Part shown: piece after piece, positions 6,827 to 13,057 of the stretch
Layout of the letters: every line of letters begins with the position of its first letter
How positions within the stretch are numbered: position 1 is the stretch's first letter
From: Porticoccaceae bacterium
Lineage (GTDB): Bacteria > Pseudomonadota > Gammaproteobacteria > Pseudomonadales > Porticoccaceae
Assembly: GCA_019090225.1 (NCBI GenBank)
Contig: JAHRWI010000026.1
Span: forward strand, 1-13,057
Length of the DNA stretch: 13,057 nt
Direction of reading: 5' to 3'
Translations under genes and position numbers: made by a program
The notes under the pieces: model-generated
Seen by the model: only the letters and a program-made list of their open reading frames with translations
The model's database searches: none
What the model was told of the DNA's origin: nothing

Positions 6827-7458
6827 ATGTTGCGATCCGCAGCACCTCCGCCCGTGATGGTCACAACCCGTGAAGTAACCAAAGATGGGCTTGGCGCAAA
6901 GACCCGCGTTGTTGATGATCGTGCGCAAGGTCCCCAAGAAACCAGGCTTATTCACGGCGTTTGGGAAACCTTGGCAAATGATGCTCTCAAGCAAGCGGGT
7001 TTTGAAGATATTCAGATCGATCGCCGCACGCTCGAGGATCAAGGCATTGATCGTATCCCCCAGGCCCAAGAAATAGCTGTCAGTGATGAAAAAGAGGGTG
7101 AAGAGGATAGCTCCCAAGGTGAAACTTCAAAAAGCGGTCTCAACCGCCTCTAAACTGATTGGCTTGCGTGAACATGCAAAGCAGAGCTTTCAGCTTTCGG
7201 AACAAGAAACGCATGTAAGGAAAGGCCACCAACCGGGCCGCTACGGCAAAGGCTATCGGCGGGGGCCTTCATTCTCAAATCACCGGGATGATATCAAACA
7301 TCGAGCTATTGCAGCCCAAACAGCAGCATGCGCGCTATTCCGCCTTTGTAGAAAAACTAGGGAAGCAGCTAACAGGATATAAATTACGCGCCTATTGGCA
7401 TCGGAAGTTGCAAAGTTGTGTCAGCCTGAAAGATTATTTCCGGAAATCCGCACCATAG
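6827..7458 (+). pseudogene. Frameshifted 5'-truncated relic of a MobA/MobL plasmid relaxase
   Basis: Three successive frames carry pieces of one decayed gene. Frame one (6827-about 7130) reads VMVTTREVTKDGLGAKTRVV, then ETLANDALKQAGFEDIQIDR and RTLEDQGIDRIPQ, which matches the stretch after the HUH motif in MobA/MobL relaxases ('HAHxMxTTR...' to 'DHRSLEAQGIDRxPT'), then an acidic linker. Frame two (about 7110-7220) reads LREHAKQSFQLSEQETHVRKG. Frame three (7219-7458) continues KATNRAATAKAI...QITGMISNIELLQPKQQ and stops at TAG 7456. Where the two metal-binding histidines should stand, prolines occur (APPPVM), so the N-terminal catalytic part is missing or ruined. The relic begins immediately after the stop of the upstream gene (TAA then ATG). 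It is a scar of an integrated mobilisable plasmid or integrative element. The relaxase identity of frame one is strong; the stitching of frames two and three is inference. Confidence 0.7.
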
Positions 7459-7532
7459 GGATCTCAGCAGGCTTCTTCCCGATCACTATCAATCAACAGC
7501 GTTGAGATCGACACCCAGTCTCTTCCTGCATT

Positions 7533-8741
7533 TTACCGATCTTTACTCACCAAAATACCCGCTTGCTCTATCGCAGCAGTTTGATCAGCAGAATAGCCCA
7601 GAAAACCCCGTAGTACCTCCGAGTTATGCTCCCCCAAGAACGGTGCTTCAAGTGGGAGTGGGTCCGGGTATTTCGAAAAGCGCAGGGGCATGCCTGGAAT
7701 CTGAAAGTCACCGAGGATGCGATCGTGAATGGTGCGCACCGTACCACGTTCAACAAAGTGTGGATGTTCCATGGTTTGTGGCACAGTCAATACCGGCGCC
7801 ACGGTGATGCGCTGGGCTTCCAGCTGGGCAATGGCATCGGCGTCGCTATCGCAGGATTGAAGCCACTGTTCGATAATCTCCGCTAGCTCGAAGCGGTTTT
7901 TGACCCGCGCCGTAGCGGTGACAAATTTATCATTGGTAATCAGGTCTTCCCTACTGATAATTTTGCAAAACGCTCGCCAGTGGCGCAGAGGCGCAAGGAC
8001 AATATAACCCTCGTTACCTTTGAATACGCCCATGGGGGCCACAGCGGAGTGATGAGCGCCACAGCGTCTGGCCTGGACCTTACCCTTCGTGCAGCTGTTC
8101 ATTTGCACGCTGAGTTCGTGGCAGTGGTAATAGCTATCGACCAGGCTTATATCCAGATACTGACCCTCGTTGGTTTTTGCGCGATCCAGCAGAGCACCAT
8201 TAATCGCTGCGAGTGCATGCACGCCGGTCATGACGTCGCCCATGGCGAGCATGGGTAAACTCGGTGGCCCGTCCGGTTCACCGATCAGATCGGTAACCCC
8301 GGCATAGGCCTGGGCAATGTAGTCGATGCCAGGCAGGTGGGCCAGCGGGCCGGTCTGACCCAGCGCGGAGATGGAGCACATAATGACCTGCGGGTTGAGC
8401 AGATGAACCACCGGCCAGTCGATACCAATGTTCTTCACGACACCGGGTGCGAAATTCTCCAGTACCACGTCGACCTTTTTCACGAGGTCTTTTAATACTC
8501 TCAGGCCCTTTTCAGTTTTGACGTCGATACAGAGGCTTTCTTTACCGCGATTCTGCTGGACGAAATAGGCGCTTCGACCATCTTCAAAATAACCTATTCT
8601 GCGTGTCGGGTCGCCGTCTGGTGCTAGCTCGACCTTGATGACATGGGCGCCCATCTCGGCCATAAGCCGGGTTGTGGTTGGCCCCGCAAGATGCTGGGAA
8701 AGATCGAGAACGCTATAGCCGTCGAGAATATTCTTTCTCAT
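7533..8741 (-). CDS. CaiB/BaiF family (class III) CoA-transferase
   Basis: This 402-residue protein has the family start ILDGYSVLDLSQHLAGPTTTRLMAEMGAHVIKVE (about 5-38), the CoA-site segments NRGKESLCIDVKTEKG (64-79) and ENFAPGVVKNIGID (95-108), and LAMGDVMTG with the catalytic Asp169, the same number as in formyl-CoA transferase. Class III enzymes move CoA between carboxylic acids through an aspartyl-CoA anhydride (formate/oxalate, carnitine/crotonobetaine, bile acids, mesaconate); the acyl substrate here is unknown. Length is normal. AGGAG lies about 8 bases before ATG 8741. It is the last gene of the minus-strand run and meets the relaxase relic tail-to-tail, 75 bases apart. The downstream 7459-7532 stretch shows no obvious terminator. 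Confidence 0.92.
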   Translation of the reverse strand: MRKNILDGYSVLDLSQHLAGPTTTRLMAEMGAHVIKVELAPDGDPTRRIGYFEDGRSAYFVQQNRGKESLCIDVKTEKGLRVLKDLVKKVDVVLENFAPGVVKNIGIDWPVVHLLNPQVIMCSISALGQTGPLAHLPGIDYIAQAYAGVTDLIGEPDGPPSLPMLAMGDVMTGVHALAAINGALLDRAKTNEGQYLDISLVDSYYHCHELSVQMNSCTKGKVQARRCGAHHSAVAPMGVFKGNEGYIVLAPLRHWRAFCKIISREDLITNDKFVTATARVKNRFELAEIIEQWLQSCDSDADAIAQLEAQRITVAPVLTVPQTMEHPHFVERGTVRTIHDRILGDFQIPGMPLRFSKYPDPLPLEAPFLGEHNSEVLRGFLGYSADQTAAIEQAGILVSKDR

Positions 8742-8796
8742 GCTGCTGACTCCTTTATGGATTATATTTATTTAGCGCATTTTTAAAGTGGCGTTT

Positions 8797-8860
8797 ATTT
8801 AGCGCGGTCAAGGTTTGGCATGGTCAAGATTTAGCCCAGTTAAGATTTAGCGTAGTTAAG
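8797..8860. repeat. Four tandem 16-bp imperfect repeats across the Nudix stop codon
   Basis: Four exact 16-base units lie end to end: ATTTAGCGCGGTCAAG (8797-8812), GTTTGGCATGGTCAAG (8813-8828), ATTTAGCCCAGTTAAG (8829-8844) and ATTTAGCGTAGTTAAG (8845-8860). The last two differ at only two positions. A partial fifth copy, ATTTAGCGC, lies at 8770-8778. The rightmost unit encodes the end of the Nudix protein (NYAKS) on the minus strand; the others lie in its 3' gap before the CoA-transferase gene. Confidence 0.8.
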
Positions 8861-9436
8861 ATCGACCGGTGCGCCAACCAAATCAGTCTCAAAATAGCGG
8901 CTGATAATATGAGTGTCGGCTTCAAAGGCCATTTCTGGGAAGTCTCCGGTGTAGGGAAACCAGCGGACCTCCTCCATGCCATCCGCCGCCTGTATTTCGC
9001 CAGACACTATTTCCGCACTCAGCACCGTTACAAGAGAGTGAATATTCGGTTTCAGGTAGTTGGTGACGACGCTGATTATGGACTTGATCCGCACATCCAC
9101 CGTGGTTTCTTCTTTCACCTCTCGCACAGCGGCACTGAGATAATCCTCGTGATATTCGACGTAGCCACAGGGCATACACCATTGCCCGTGACCCAGACTT
9201 TTGGAAATCCGCTTGCCCAGTACGAAATGATTATCCCGCTCAATTAGCACAGCAATTGCGGGCTGAGGGTTTTTATAGTGCACAAAGTTACAGGCGGTAC
9301 AGGTGGAGCGTATACCACCTTCGCTTTGGTCGTGCTCACAGCGGGTGCCGCAGCGCGCGCAATAATTAGTTTTTACGGCGTCATTGGCCTCATTGATATT
9401 GTCGGGGTAGGCCCGGAATACTTGTTGGGTTTTCAT
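8840..9436 (-). CDS. Nudix hydrolase with N-terminal zinc ribbon
   Basis: This 198-residue protein has a four-cysteine zinc ribbon (Cys26-x2-Cys29 and Cys46-x2-Cys49) followed by a Nudix domain. The Nudix box runs from Gly91 to Val113: Gly91, Glu97, Arg105-Glu106, Glu109-Glu110, all present; the usual Gly after the EE pair is Thr. The box binds the Mg2+ used to cleave nucleoside diphosphate-linked compounds. The ribbon-plus-Nudix order is like NudC-type NADH/NAD-RNA pyrophosphatases, but the protein is shorter and lacks a clear NudC SQPWPFPxS motif, so the substrate is open (ADP-ribose, NADH or a nucleotide sugar are possible). An AAAGAGA lies about 7 bases before ATG 9436. The C-terminal end overlaps the tandem repeats, so the last residues (LNYAKS) may be recent additions. 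Confidence 0.88.
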   Translation of the reverse strand: MKTQQVFRAYPDNINEANDAVKTNYCARCGTRCEHDQSEGGIRSTCTACNFVHYKNPQPAIAVLIERDNHFVLGKRISKSLGHGQWCMPCGYVEYHEDYLSAAVREVKEETTVDVRIKSIISVVTNYLKPNIHSLVTVLSAEIVSGEIQAADGMEEVRWFPYTGDFPEMAFEADTHIISRYFETDLVGAPVDLNYAKS

Positions 9437-9589
9437 TGGGAATCTCTTTAATAGCTAGCTTTTAAGGGACTGTAAGAATAGACGAATACTGGACATGCTA
9501 ATCCCGCAGCAGCAGGCACACAAATAGTTTCAGTGCAGAAAAAGATGACGATCGTAAATGTGCAACAGGCTTTGGCTTATAAAGAACGC

Positions 9590-10423
9590 TTAGTCACTTT
9601 GTAGATCGCCCCTGATTTGGGCGATGACGGGTGCGGTATCCGGAGTCTTTTTACGCCACAAAGCAAATGATTCAGCGGCCTGCTCGACCAACATACCGAG
9701 ACCGTCGGAGACCTGCTCGACACCATTTGCGCTCGCCCATTCCATAAATACAGTGGGTTTGGCACCGTACATCATGTCGTAACAGCAGCAATTCTCGCCA
9801 ATCAATTCGGCCGATAGCGGCGGTAATTCGCCATCCAGGCTGGCGCTGGTGCCGTTGATAATAAGATCAAAAGCTGATTTTCGATGGAGGCTATCGTAGC
9901 TGCCACCGGTGACTTCACCCAGCTCGGCAAACTCGGTGGCGAGAATTCGCGCTGTGGCGGGAGTGCGATTGCCCAGCACCACGGCCTGGGGTTTAAGGGC
10001 CAGCAGGGGTTCCAGTACACCGCGCACGGCACCACCGGCACCCAACATCAGGATACGTTTGTTGTGCACTAACCAACTGAGATTGTCGGTTAGATCAGTC
10101 ACCAGACCTATGCCGTCAGTATTGTCGCCAAGGACTTTTTTGCCCTGTTGGACGATGAGAGTATTCACCGCACCGGCTCGTTGCGCACGAGGTGTTAAGT
10201 GGTCCGCAAATTGAAAGGCATCTTTTTTACAGGGCACGGTGACATTAAAACCCTGCCCACCATTTTTAATGAACTCGAGCGCGGTCTCCCTGAATTTTTC
10301 TTCCGGAACCAAAATTCGACCATATTCAATATCTTCGCCGGTTTGCGCAGCAAAAGCGGCATGAATTTCCGGGGAACGACTGTGGGCTACGGGATTCCCG
10401 AGTACGGCATATTTATCAGACAT
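9590..10423 (-). CDS. aroE: Shikimate 5-dehydrogenase
   Basis: AroE reduces 3-dehydroshikimate to shikimate with NADPH, step four of aromatic amino acid synthesis, in the cytoplasm. The 277-residue protein is of normal length. Visible sites are the shikimate-binding HSRSP (14-18), NVTVPCK with catalytic Lys66 (60-66), Asn87 in AGAVNT, and DNTDGIG with catalytic Asp103. The Rossmann NADP loop is GAGGAVRGV (about 127-135) with the NADP-specific NRTPATA further on. DGLGMLVEQAAESF near the end is the usual C-terminal helix. It is 42 bases downstream of hemF, probably the same transcript. The ribosome site before ATG 10423 is weak, so coupling to hemF may help translation. Confidence 0.96.
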   Translation of the reverse strand: MSDKYAVLGNPVAHSRSPEIHAAFAAQTGEDIEYGRILVPEEKFRETALEFIKNGGQGFNVTVPCKKDAFQFADHLTPRAQRAGAVNTLIVQQGKKVLGDNTDGIGLVTDLTDNLSWLVHNKRILMLGAGGAVRGVLEPLLALKPQAVVLGNRTPATARILATEFAELGEVTGGSYDSLHRKSAFDLIINGTSASLDGELPPLSAELIGENCCCYDMMYGAKPTVFMEWASANGVEQVSDGLGMLVEQAAESFALWRKKTPDTAPVIAQIRGDLQSD

Positions 10424-10465
10424 AGTTGAAGTTTTTATTCCGTCATCAGTGGTTTAACCGCCATT

Positions 10466-11377
10466 TTAACCAGGTGCCAGCCAGTCTCGGACAGGCAGGA
10501 AGGTCTCGTATAATTCGGCTTCTGGGCTATTAGCATCAGGTTGCCAGTCATATTGCCAGCGTACCAGTGGCGGTAATGACATGAGGATAGATTCGGTACG
10601 GCCACCGGTCTGCAGTCCAAAGATCGTACCTCTATCCTGGACTAAATTAAATTCTACATAACGGCCCCGTCGATAAAGCTGAAATTGTCGCTCAGTGCCG
10701 CCGAAAGGGGTATCTTTGCGGCGCTCCACGATGGGCGAATAAGCCTTAATATAACTGTCCCCTATGGCGCGCATCAGGCCGAAACTATGGTCAAAGCTCT
10801 GCTCATTATAGTCGTCAAAAAACAGACCGCCGACACCCCGTGCTTCGTTGCGGTGGCGCAGGAAAAAGTATTCGTCACACCAGTTTTTGAAGCGGGGGTA
10901 GATATCCGCGCCGAAGGGATCGCAGGCACTTTTTGCTTCTTGATGCCAGTCGCGACAGTCATCGACATTGCCGTAGTAAGGTGTCAGATCGTAACCGCCG
11001 CCAAACCACCATACCGGCTCCTCACCTTCCTTCTCGGCGATAAACATGCGGACATTGGCGTGGGATGTGGGTACGTAGGGGTTTTGAGGGTGGATAACCA
11101 GAGAAACACCCATAGCTTCGAAGCCACGCCCGGCCAGCTCCGGCCTTGCAGCGGTGGCTGATGCGGGTAGTTCGGTACCAAAGACGTGGGAAAAATTAAC
11201 CCCGCCCTTCTCGAAGACTTCTCCATTTTCGATCACTCTCGATTGCCCTCCACCACCCTGTTCGCGCAACCACTGATCTTCGTGAAACGAGGTTTTAGTT
11301 TCAAAGCGTTGCAACTCGGTACAGATCGAGTCCTGGAGGTTTAGCAGGTAGGTTTTAACCGCTTCTTTATCGATCAA
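10466..11377 (-). CDS. hemF: Oxygen-dependent coproporphyrinogen III oxidase
   Basis: HemF decarboxylates two propionate side chains of coproporphyrinogen III to vinyl groups using O2, giving protoporphyrinogen IX in haem synthesis. The 303-residue protein carries the PROSITE-type signature K164-x-WC...FFLRHRNEARGVGGLFFDD (164-189), WWFGGGYDLTPYY (123-135), and conserved His96 and His106; His106 is the position found essential in the E. coli enzyme. The start codon is TTG 11377, supported by GAGG at 11385-11388, 7 bases upstream. It lies 30 bases after tsaC and 42 before aroE, the order known in Pseudomonas relatives. Dependence on O2 fits an aerobic organism. Confidence 0.97.
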   Translation of the reverse strand: MIDKEAVKTYLLNLQDSICTELQRFETKTSFHEDQWLREQGGGGQSRVIENGEVFEKGGVNFSHVFGTELPASATAARPELAGRGFEAMGVSLVIHPQNPYVPTSHANVRMFIAEKEGEEPVWWFGGGYDLTPYYGNVDDCRDWHQEAKSACDPFGADIYPRFKNWCDEYFFLRHRNEARGVGGLFFDDYNEQSFDHSFGLMRAIGDSYIKAYSPIVERRKDTPFGGTERQFQLYRRGRYVEFNLVQDRGTIFGLQTGGRTESILMSLPPLVRWQYDWQPDANSPEAELYETFLPVRDWLAPG

Positions 11378-11407
11378 TGTCTCACCTCTAGTATTTGGTT
11401 TTGTAGC

Positions 11408-11977
11408 TTAGCCTGGTCGTACTATTTGGCCAGACAAGAGGTCACGGATTTCACTGGGCTTGTTGCTTTGACCTGTGAGCCCGGAGGCAATAGCATCAAG
11501 GTTGTTGCCGAAATATGCTTTGATTTTGGTCAAGGTTAGCGCCGCTGGCAAGCCCTGAGGATTAGCGGAGGTCGAAACAATTGGCCCGCCCACCAAATGA
11601 CTTAGCGCAGCGGCGACGGGATGCCCGGTCACGCGTATTGCGAGACTCTTTTGCCCGCCTGTAATCCAGGGCGGAGCAAAGCCATTATTGGGCACTAGCC
11701 AAGTCACGGGGCCTGGCCAGGTTCTGGCCATTAGCTCTCGTTGCTTGAGTGTTGTCAGGGTCAGATAGGGTTCAAACATTGCGATATCAGAGGCGACCAG
11801 AATGAGGCCTTTATCGACATCTCTATTTTTGAGGGCAAGAATTTTTGCCACCGCACGGGGATCTCCCGGATCACAACCTAAACCCCAAACCGCTTCGGTC
11901 GGATAGGCAACAACGCCGCCTTGAATCAGTAATTGTGCGGCACGGCGAACCCGGAAGTGGTGCGTGTAGTTGATCAA
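11408..11977 (-). CDS. tsaC: Threonylcarbamoyl-AMP synthase TsaC (Sua5/YrdC family)
   Basis: TsaC makes L-threonylcarbamoyl-AMP from threonine, bicarbonate and ATP, the first step of the t6A37 modification on ANN-decoding tRNAs. The 189-residue protein has only the YrdC domain, not the extra C-terminal Sua5 domain. Visible motifs are YPTEAVWGLGCDP (25-37), the K-x-R-x-K pattern in LKNRDVDKGL (49-58), and STSANPQG (136-143). The start is TTG 11977: TTGA overlaps the purE stop TGA, so translation is probably coupled to purE. Gene order purE-tsaC-hemF-aroE supports a single operon. Confidence 0.95.
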   Translation of the reverse strand: MINYTHHFRVRRAAQLLIQGGVVAYPTEAVWGLGCDPGDPRAVAKILALKNRDVDKGLILVASDIAMFEPYLTLTTLKQRELMARTWPGPVTWLVPNNGFAPPWITGGQKSLAIRVTGHPVAAALSHLVGGPIVSTSANPQGLPAALTLTKIKAYFGNNLDAIASGLTGQSNKPSEIRDLLSGQIVRPG

Positions 11978-12477
11978 CCGGCTAATTTGGCCTGCAGTGC
12001 AGCGTCTTTATCGATAACCGCTTGTGCGCTGGCGGCTCGGTTGTCGATGAGCCGTTGACGAAGATCATTATCCCCAGTGGCTGCAATTTGCGCGGCTAAA
12101 TAGCCGGCATTTTTTGCGCCAGCCTTACCGATAGCGACCGTCGCGACGGGAATACCCGCGGGCATTTGCACGGTCGCCAACAATGCGTCGAGACCTTCTA
12201 AAGAAGCGTTAATTGGTACCCCAATCACTGGTTTCAATGTTTGCGCAGCGACGGCTCCGGCGAGATGAGCTGCCATGCCAGCGGCACAGATAAAGGCGAC
12301 GCATCCCCGCTCGTCAGCTGACTGAACGTATTGTTGAGTGGCCTCGGGGGTACGGTGAGCAGAGGTGATTTTAACTTCTGAAGGGATGTTGAGTTCGTTG
12401 AGAACATCGATACAGGCCTGCATGACCGGCAGATCGGAATCCGATCCCATTAGTATGGCTACAAAAGGTTTATTCAT
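11974..12477 (-). CDS. purE: N5-carboxyaminoimidazole ribonucleotide mutase
   Basis: PurE (class I) converts N5-CAIR to CAIR in purine synthesis, together with the ATP-dependent PurK. The 167-residue protein shows ILMGSDSDLPVM (8-19), the SAHRTP loop with catalytic His41, AAGMAAHLAGAVAAQT (about 65-80) and NASLEGLDALLATVQMPAG (about 89-107), all diagnostic. Length is normal. No purK follows in the window; instead tsaC overlaps its stop by 4 bases, so purE is embedded in the dprA-tsaC-hemF-aroE block. No good ribosome site is seen before ATG 12477 (CAAATTGCC), which suggests modest initiation or a leaderless-like context. Confidence 0.96.
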   Translation of the reverse strand: MNKPFVAILMGSDSDLPVMQACIDVLNELNIPSEVKITSAHRTPEATQQYVQSADERGCVAFICAAGMAAHLAGAVAAQTLKPVIGVPINASLEGLDALLATVQMPAGIPVATVAIGKAGAKNAGYLAAQIAATGDNDLRQRLIDNRAASAQAVIDKDAALQAKLAG

Positions 12478-12506
12478 GGCAATTTGATTGTGGTTTGTTG
12501 AAGAAG

Positions 12507-12524
12507 CCCGGCAGCAAAGCCGGG
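12507..12524 (-). terminator. Weak hairpin after dprA
   Basis: CCCGGC-N6-GCCGGG forms a perfect 6-bp GC stem in the 140-base gap between dprA and purE. On the minus strand it is followed by CTTCTTC, not a real T-run, so termination of dprA transcripts here would be partial at best. Confidence 0.3.
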
Positions 12525-12577
12525 AAGGTCGCGCAGGCTAACCCAACAATAGGTTGATGGCAACTCAAGCTTCGGAT

Positions 12578-12593
12578 GGCTTTAATTAAAGCC
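12578..12593. promoter_or_regulatory. 16-bp perfect palindrome upstream of purE
   Basis: GGCTTTAATTAAAGCC is a perfect palindrome about 100 bases before the purE start and 25 bases after the dprA stop. It does not match the PurR operator known in enterics. It could be an operator for the purE operon or chance. Confidence 0.35.
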
Positions 12594-12617
12594 GAGTAAG
12601 CTCTATGACAAAACCGG

Positions 12618-13057
12618 TCAAGATACGCGGCAATACAGACCGGCTCGATTTTCAATGCGGCCCTGGAGTTCCAGGCTGATCAAAATTCCGGTTAGTTCAC
12701 TGGCAGATAAGCCGCAGCGGCTGATCAGTGAATCGAGATCGGTATAGTCAAAACCAAGCTGGGCCAAAACCTGGGCTTCGACTGGCTGAAGATTTAGCTC
12801 AAGTACTGATTCTTGCGGCACTTGTAAGCTGGGAGAAGTCTCTGAATTATCTATAACAAATGACAGCATACCGCCTAATTCAGAGACGATATCCTGGGCC
12901 GTTTCGGTGAGTGTAGCGCCTTCTCGAATCAGCCGGTGACAGCCCTTTGATAAGGGATTGTGAATCGAACCTGGTATCGCAAACACTTCACGACCCTGAT
13001 TTAAGGCGAGACGTGCAGTGATCAAGGAGCCGCTTTGTATAGCGGCTTCTACGACCA
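12618..13057 (-). CDS. dprA: DNA-processing protein DprA, C-terminal part (runs off right edge)
   Basis: DprA binds single-stranded DNA taken up during transformation and loads RecA. The reading frame is open to base 13057, so the gene continues outside the window. The visible 145 residues begin in the Rossmann-like domain (VVEAAIQSGSLITARLAL, then REVFAIPGSIHNPLSKGCHRLIREGATLTE), the diagnostic DprA/Smf region. A linker and a C-terminal winged-helix domain follow (LDSLISRCGLSASELTGILISLELQGRIE). The internal TTG at 13025 is not the true start. The stop is TGA at 12620-12618. Its place just before purE-tsaC-hemF-aroE fits the Pseudomonas-type arrangement. Confidence 0.93.
   Translation of the reverse strand, partial: VVEAAIQSGSLITARLALNQGREVFAIPGSIHNPLSKGCHRLIREGATLTETAQDIVSELGGMLSFVIDNSETSPSLQVPQESVLELNLQPVEAQVLAQLGFDYTDLDSLISRCGLSASELTGILISLELQGRIENRAGLYCRVS

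Noticed and set aside
6794..7117. Minus-strand open frame of 107 codons
   Set aside because: It lies opposite the relaxase relic, whose plus-strand translation has clear family motifs; the minus reading has none.
7502..7886. Plus-strand open frames opposite the CoA-transferase C-terminus
   Set aside because: The minus-strand CoA-transferase has normal length and a full C-terminus; the plus frames show no motifs.
8770..8860. CRISPR array reading of the 16-bp repeats
   Set aside because: The units are contiguous with no spacers and are too short and too variable for CRISPR repeats.
10685..11161. Plus-strand open frame of 158 codons opposite hemF
   Set aside because: hemF is certain from its signature; the antisense frame has no family resemblance.
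12470..12655. Minus-strand 61-codon frame in the dprA-purE gap
   Set aside because: It overlaps the dprA end out of frame and has no ribosome site; the composition looks random.

Overview
The window looks like chromosomal DNA of a free-living gammaproteobacterium of the Pseudomonas/Cellvibrio/marine-oligotroph type. This rests on the housekeeping block dprA - purE - tsaC - hemF - aroE on the minus strand, an order close to the dprA-tsaC-hemF-aroE block known from Pseudomonas and relatives, and on a YaaA start with Gram-negative lipoprotein, Nudix and M48 genes. The taxonomic call is an inference from gene order and protein style. No rRNA, tRNA or CRISPR array was seen.

Layout: the left half reads rightwards. 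A yaaA gene leaves the left edge on the minus strand, divergent from an M48 metalloprotease lipoprotein with TPR repeats (191-1738). After a gap rich in inverted repeats comes a luciferase-like flavin monooxygenase (1965-3305), closed by a perfect 21-bp-stem terminator. Then follow a half-length GDT1/UPF0016 cation exchanger (3430-3702), a Rieske non-haem iron oxygenase (3858-5003), a membrane-anchored iodothyronine-deiodinase-like redox protein with Cys in place of Sec (5137-6021), and a two-helix membrane protein of unknown function that appears to start at an ATC codon (6086-6826). Directly abutting its stop is a frameshifted, 5'-truncated relic of a MobA/MobL plasmid relaxase (6827-7458).

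The right half reads leftwards: dprA (cut by the right edge), purE, tsaC (overlapping purE by 4 bp), hemF, aroE, a zinc-ribbon Nudix hydrolase, and a class III (CaiB/BaiF) CoA-transferase that converges on the mobilisation relic. A four-copy 16-bp tandem repeat runs through the stop codon of the Nudix gene.

How the genes fit together: the minus-strand block is core metabolism (DNA uptake/recombination, purine synthesis, tRNA t6A, haem, shikimate). The plus-strand block is accessory: two oxygenases of different chemistry, a thiol/selenol-type redox protein and an unknown membrane protein, beside a mobile-element scar. The best candidate for something little described is the adjacent pair at 5137-6826, a C-terminally anchored deiodinase homologue followed by a protein with a large soluble domain between two membrane helices. 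No known complete defence or biosynthetic system is recognised.
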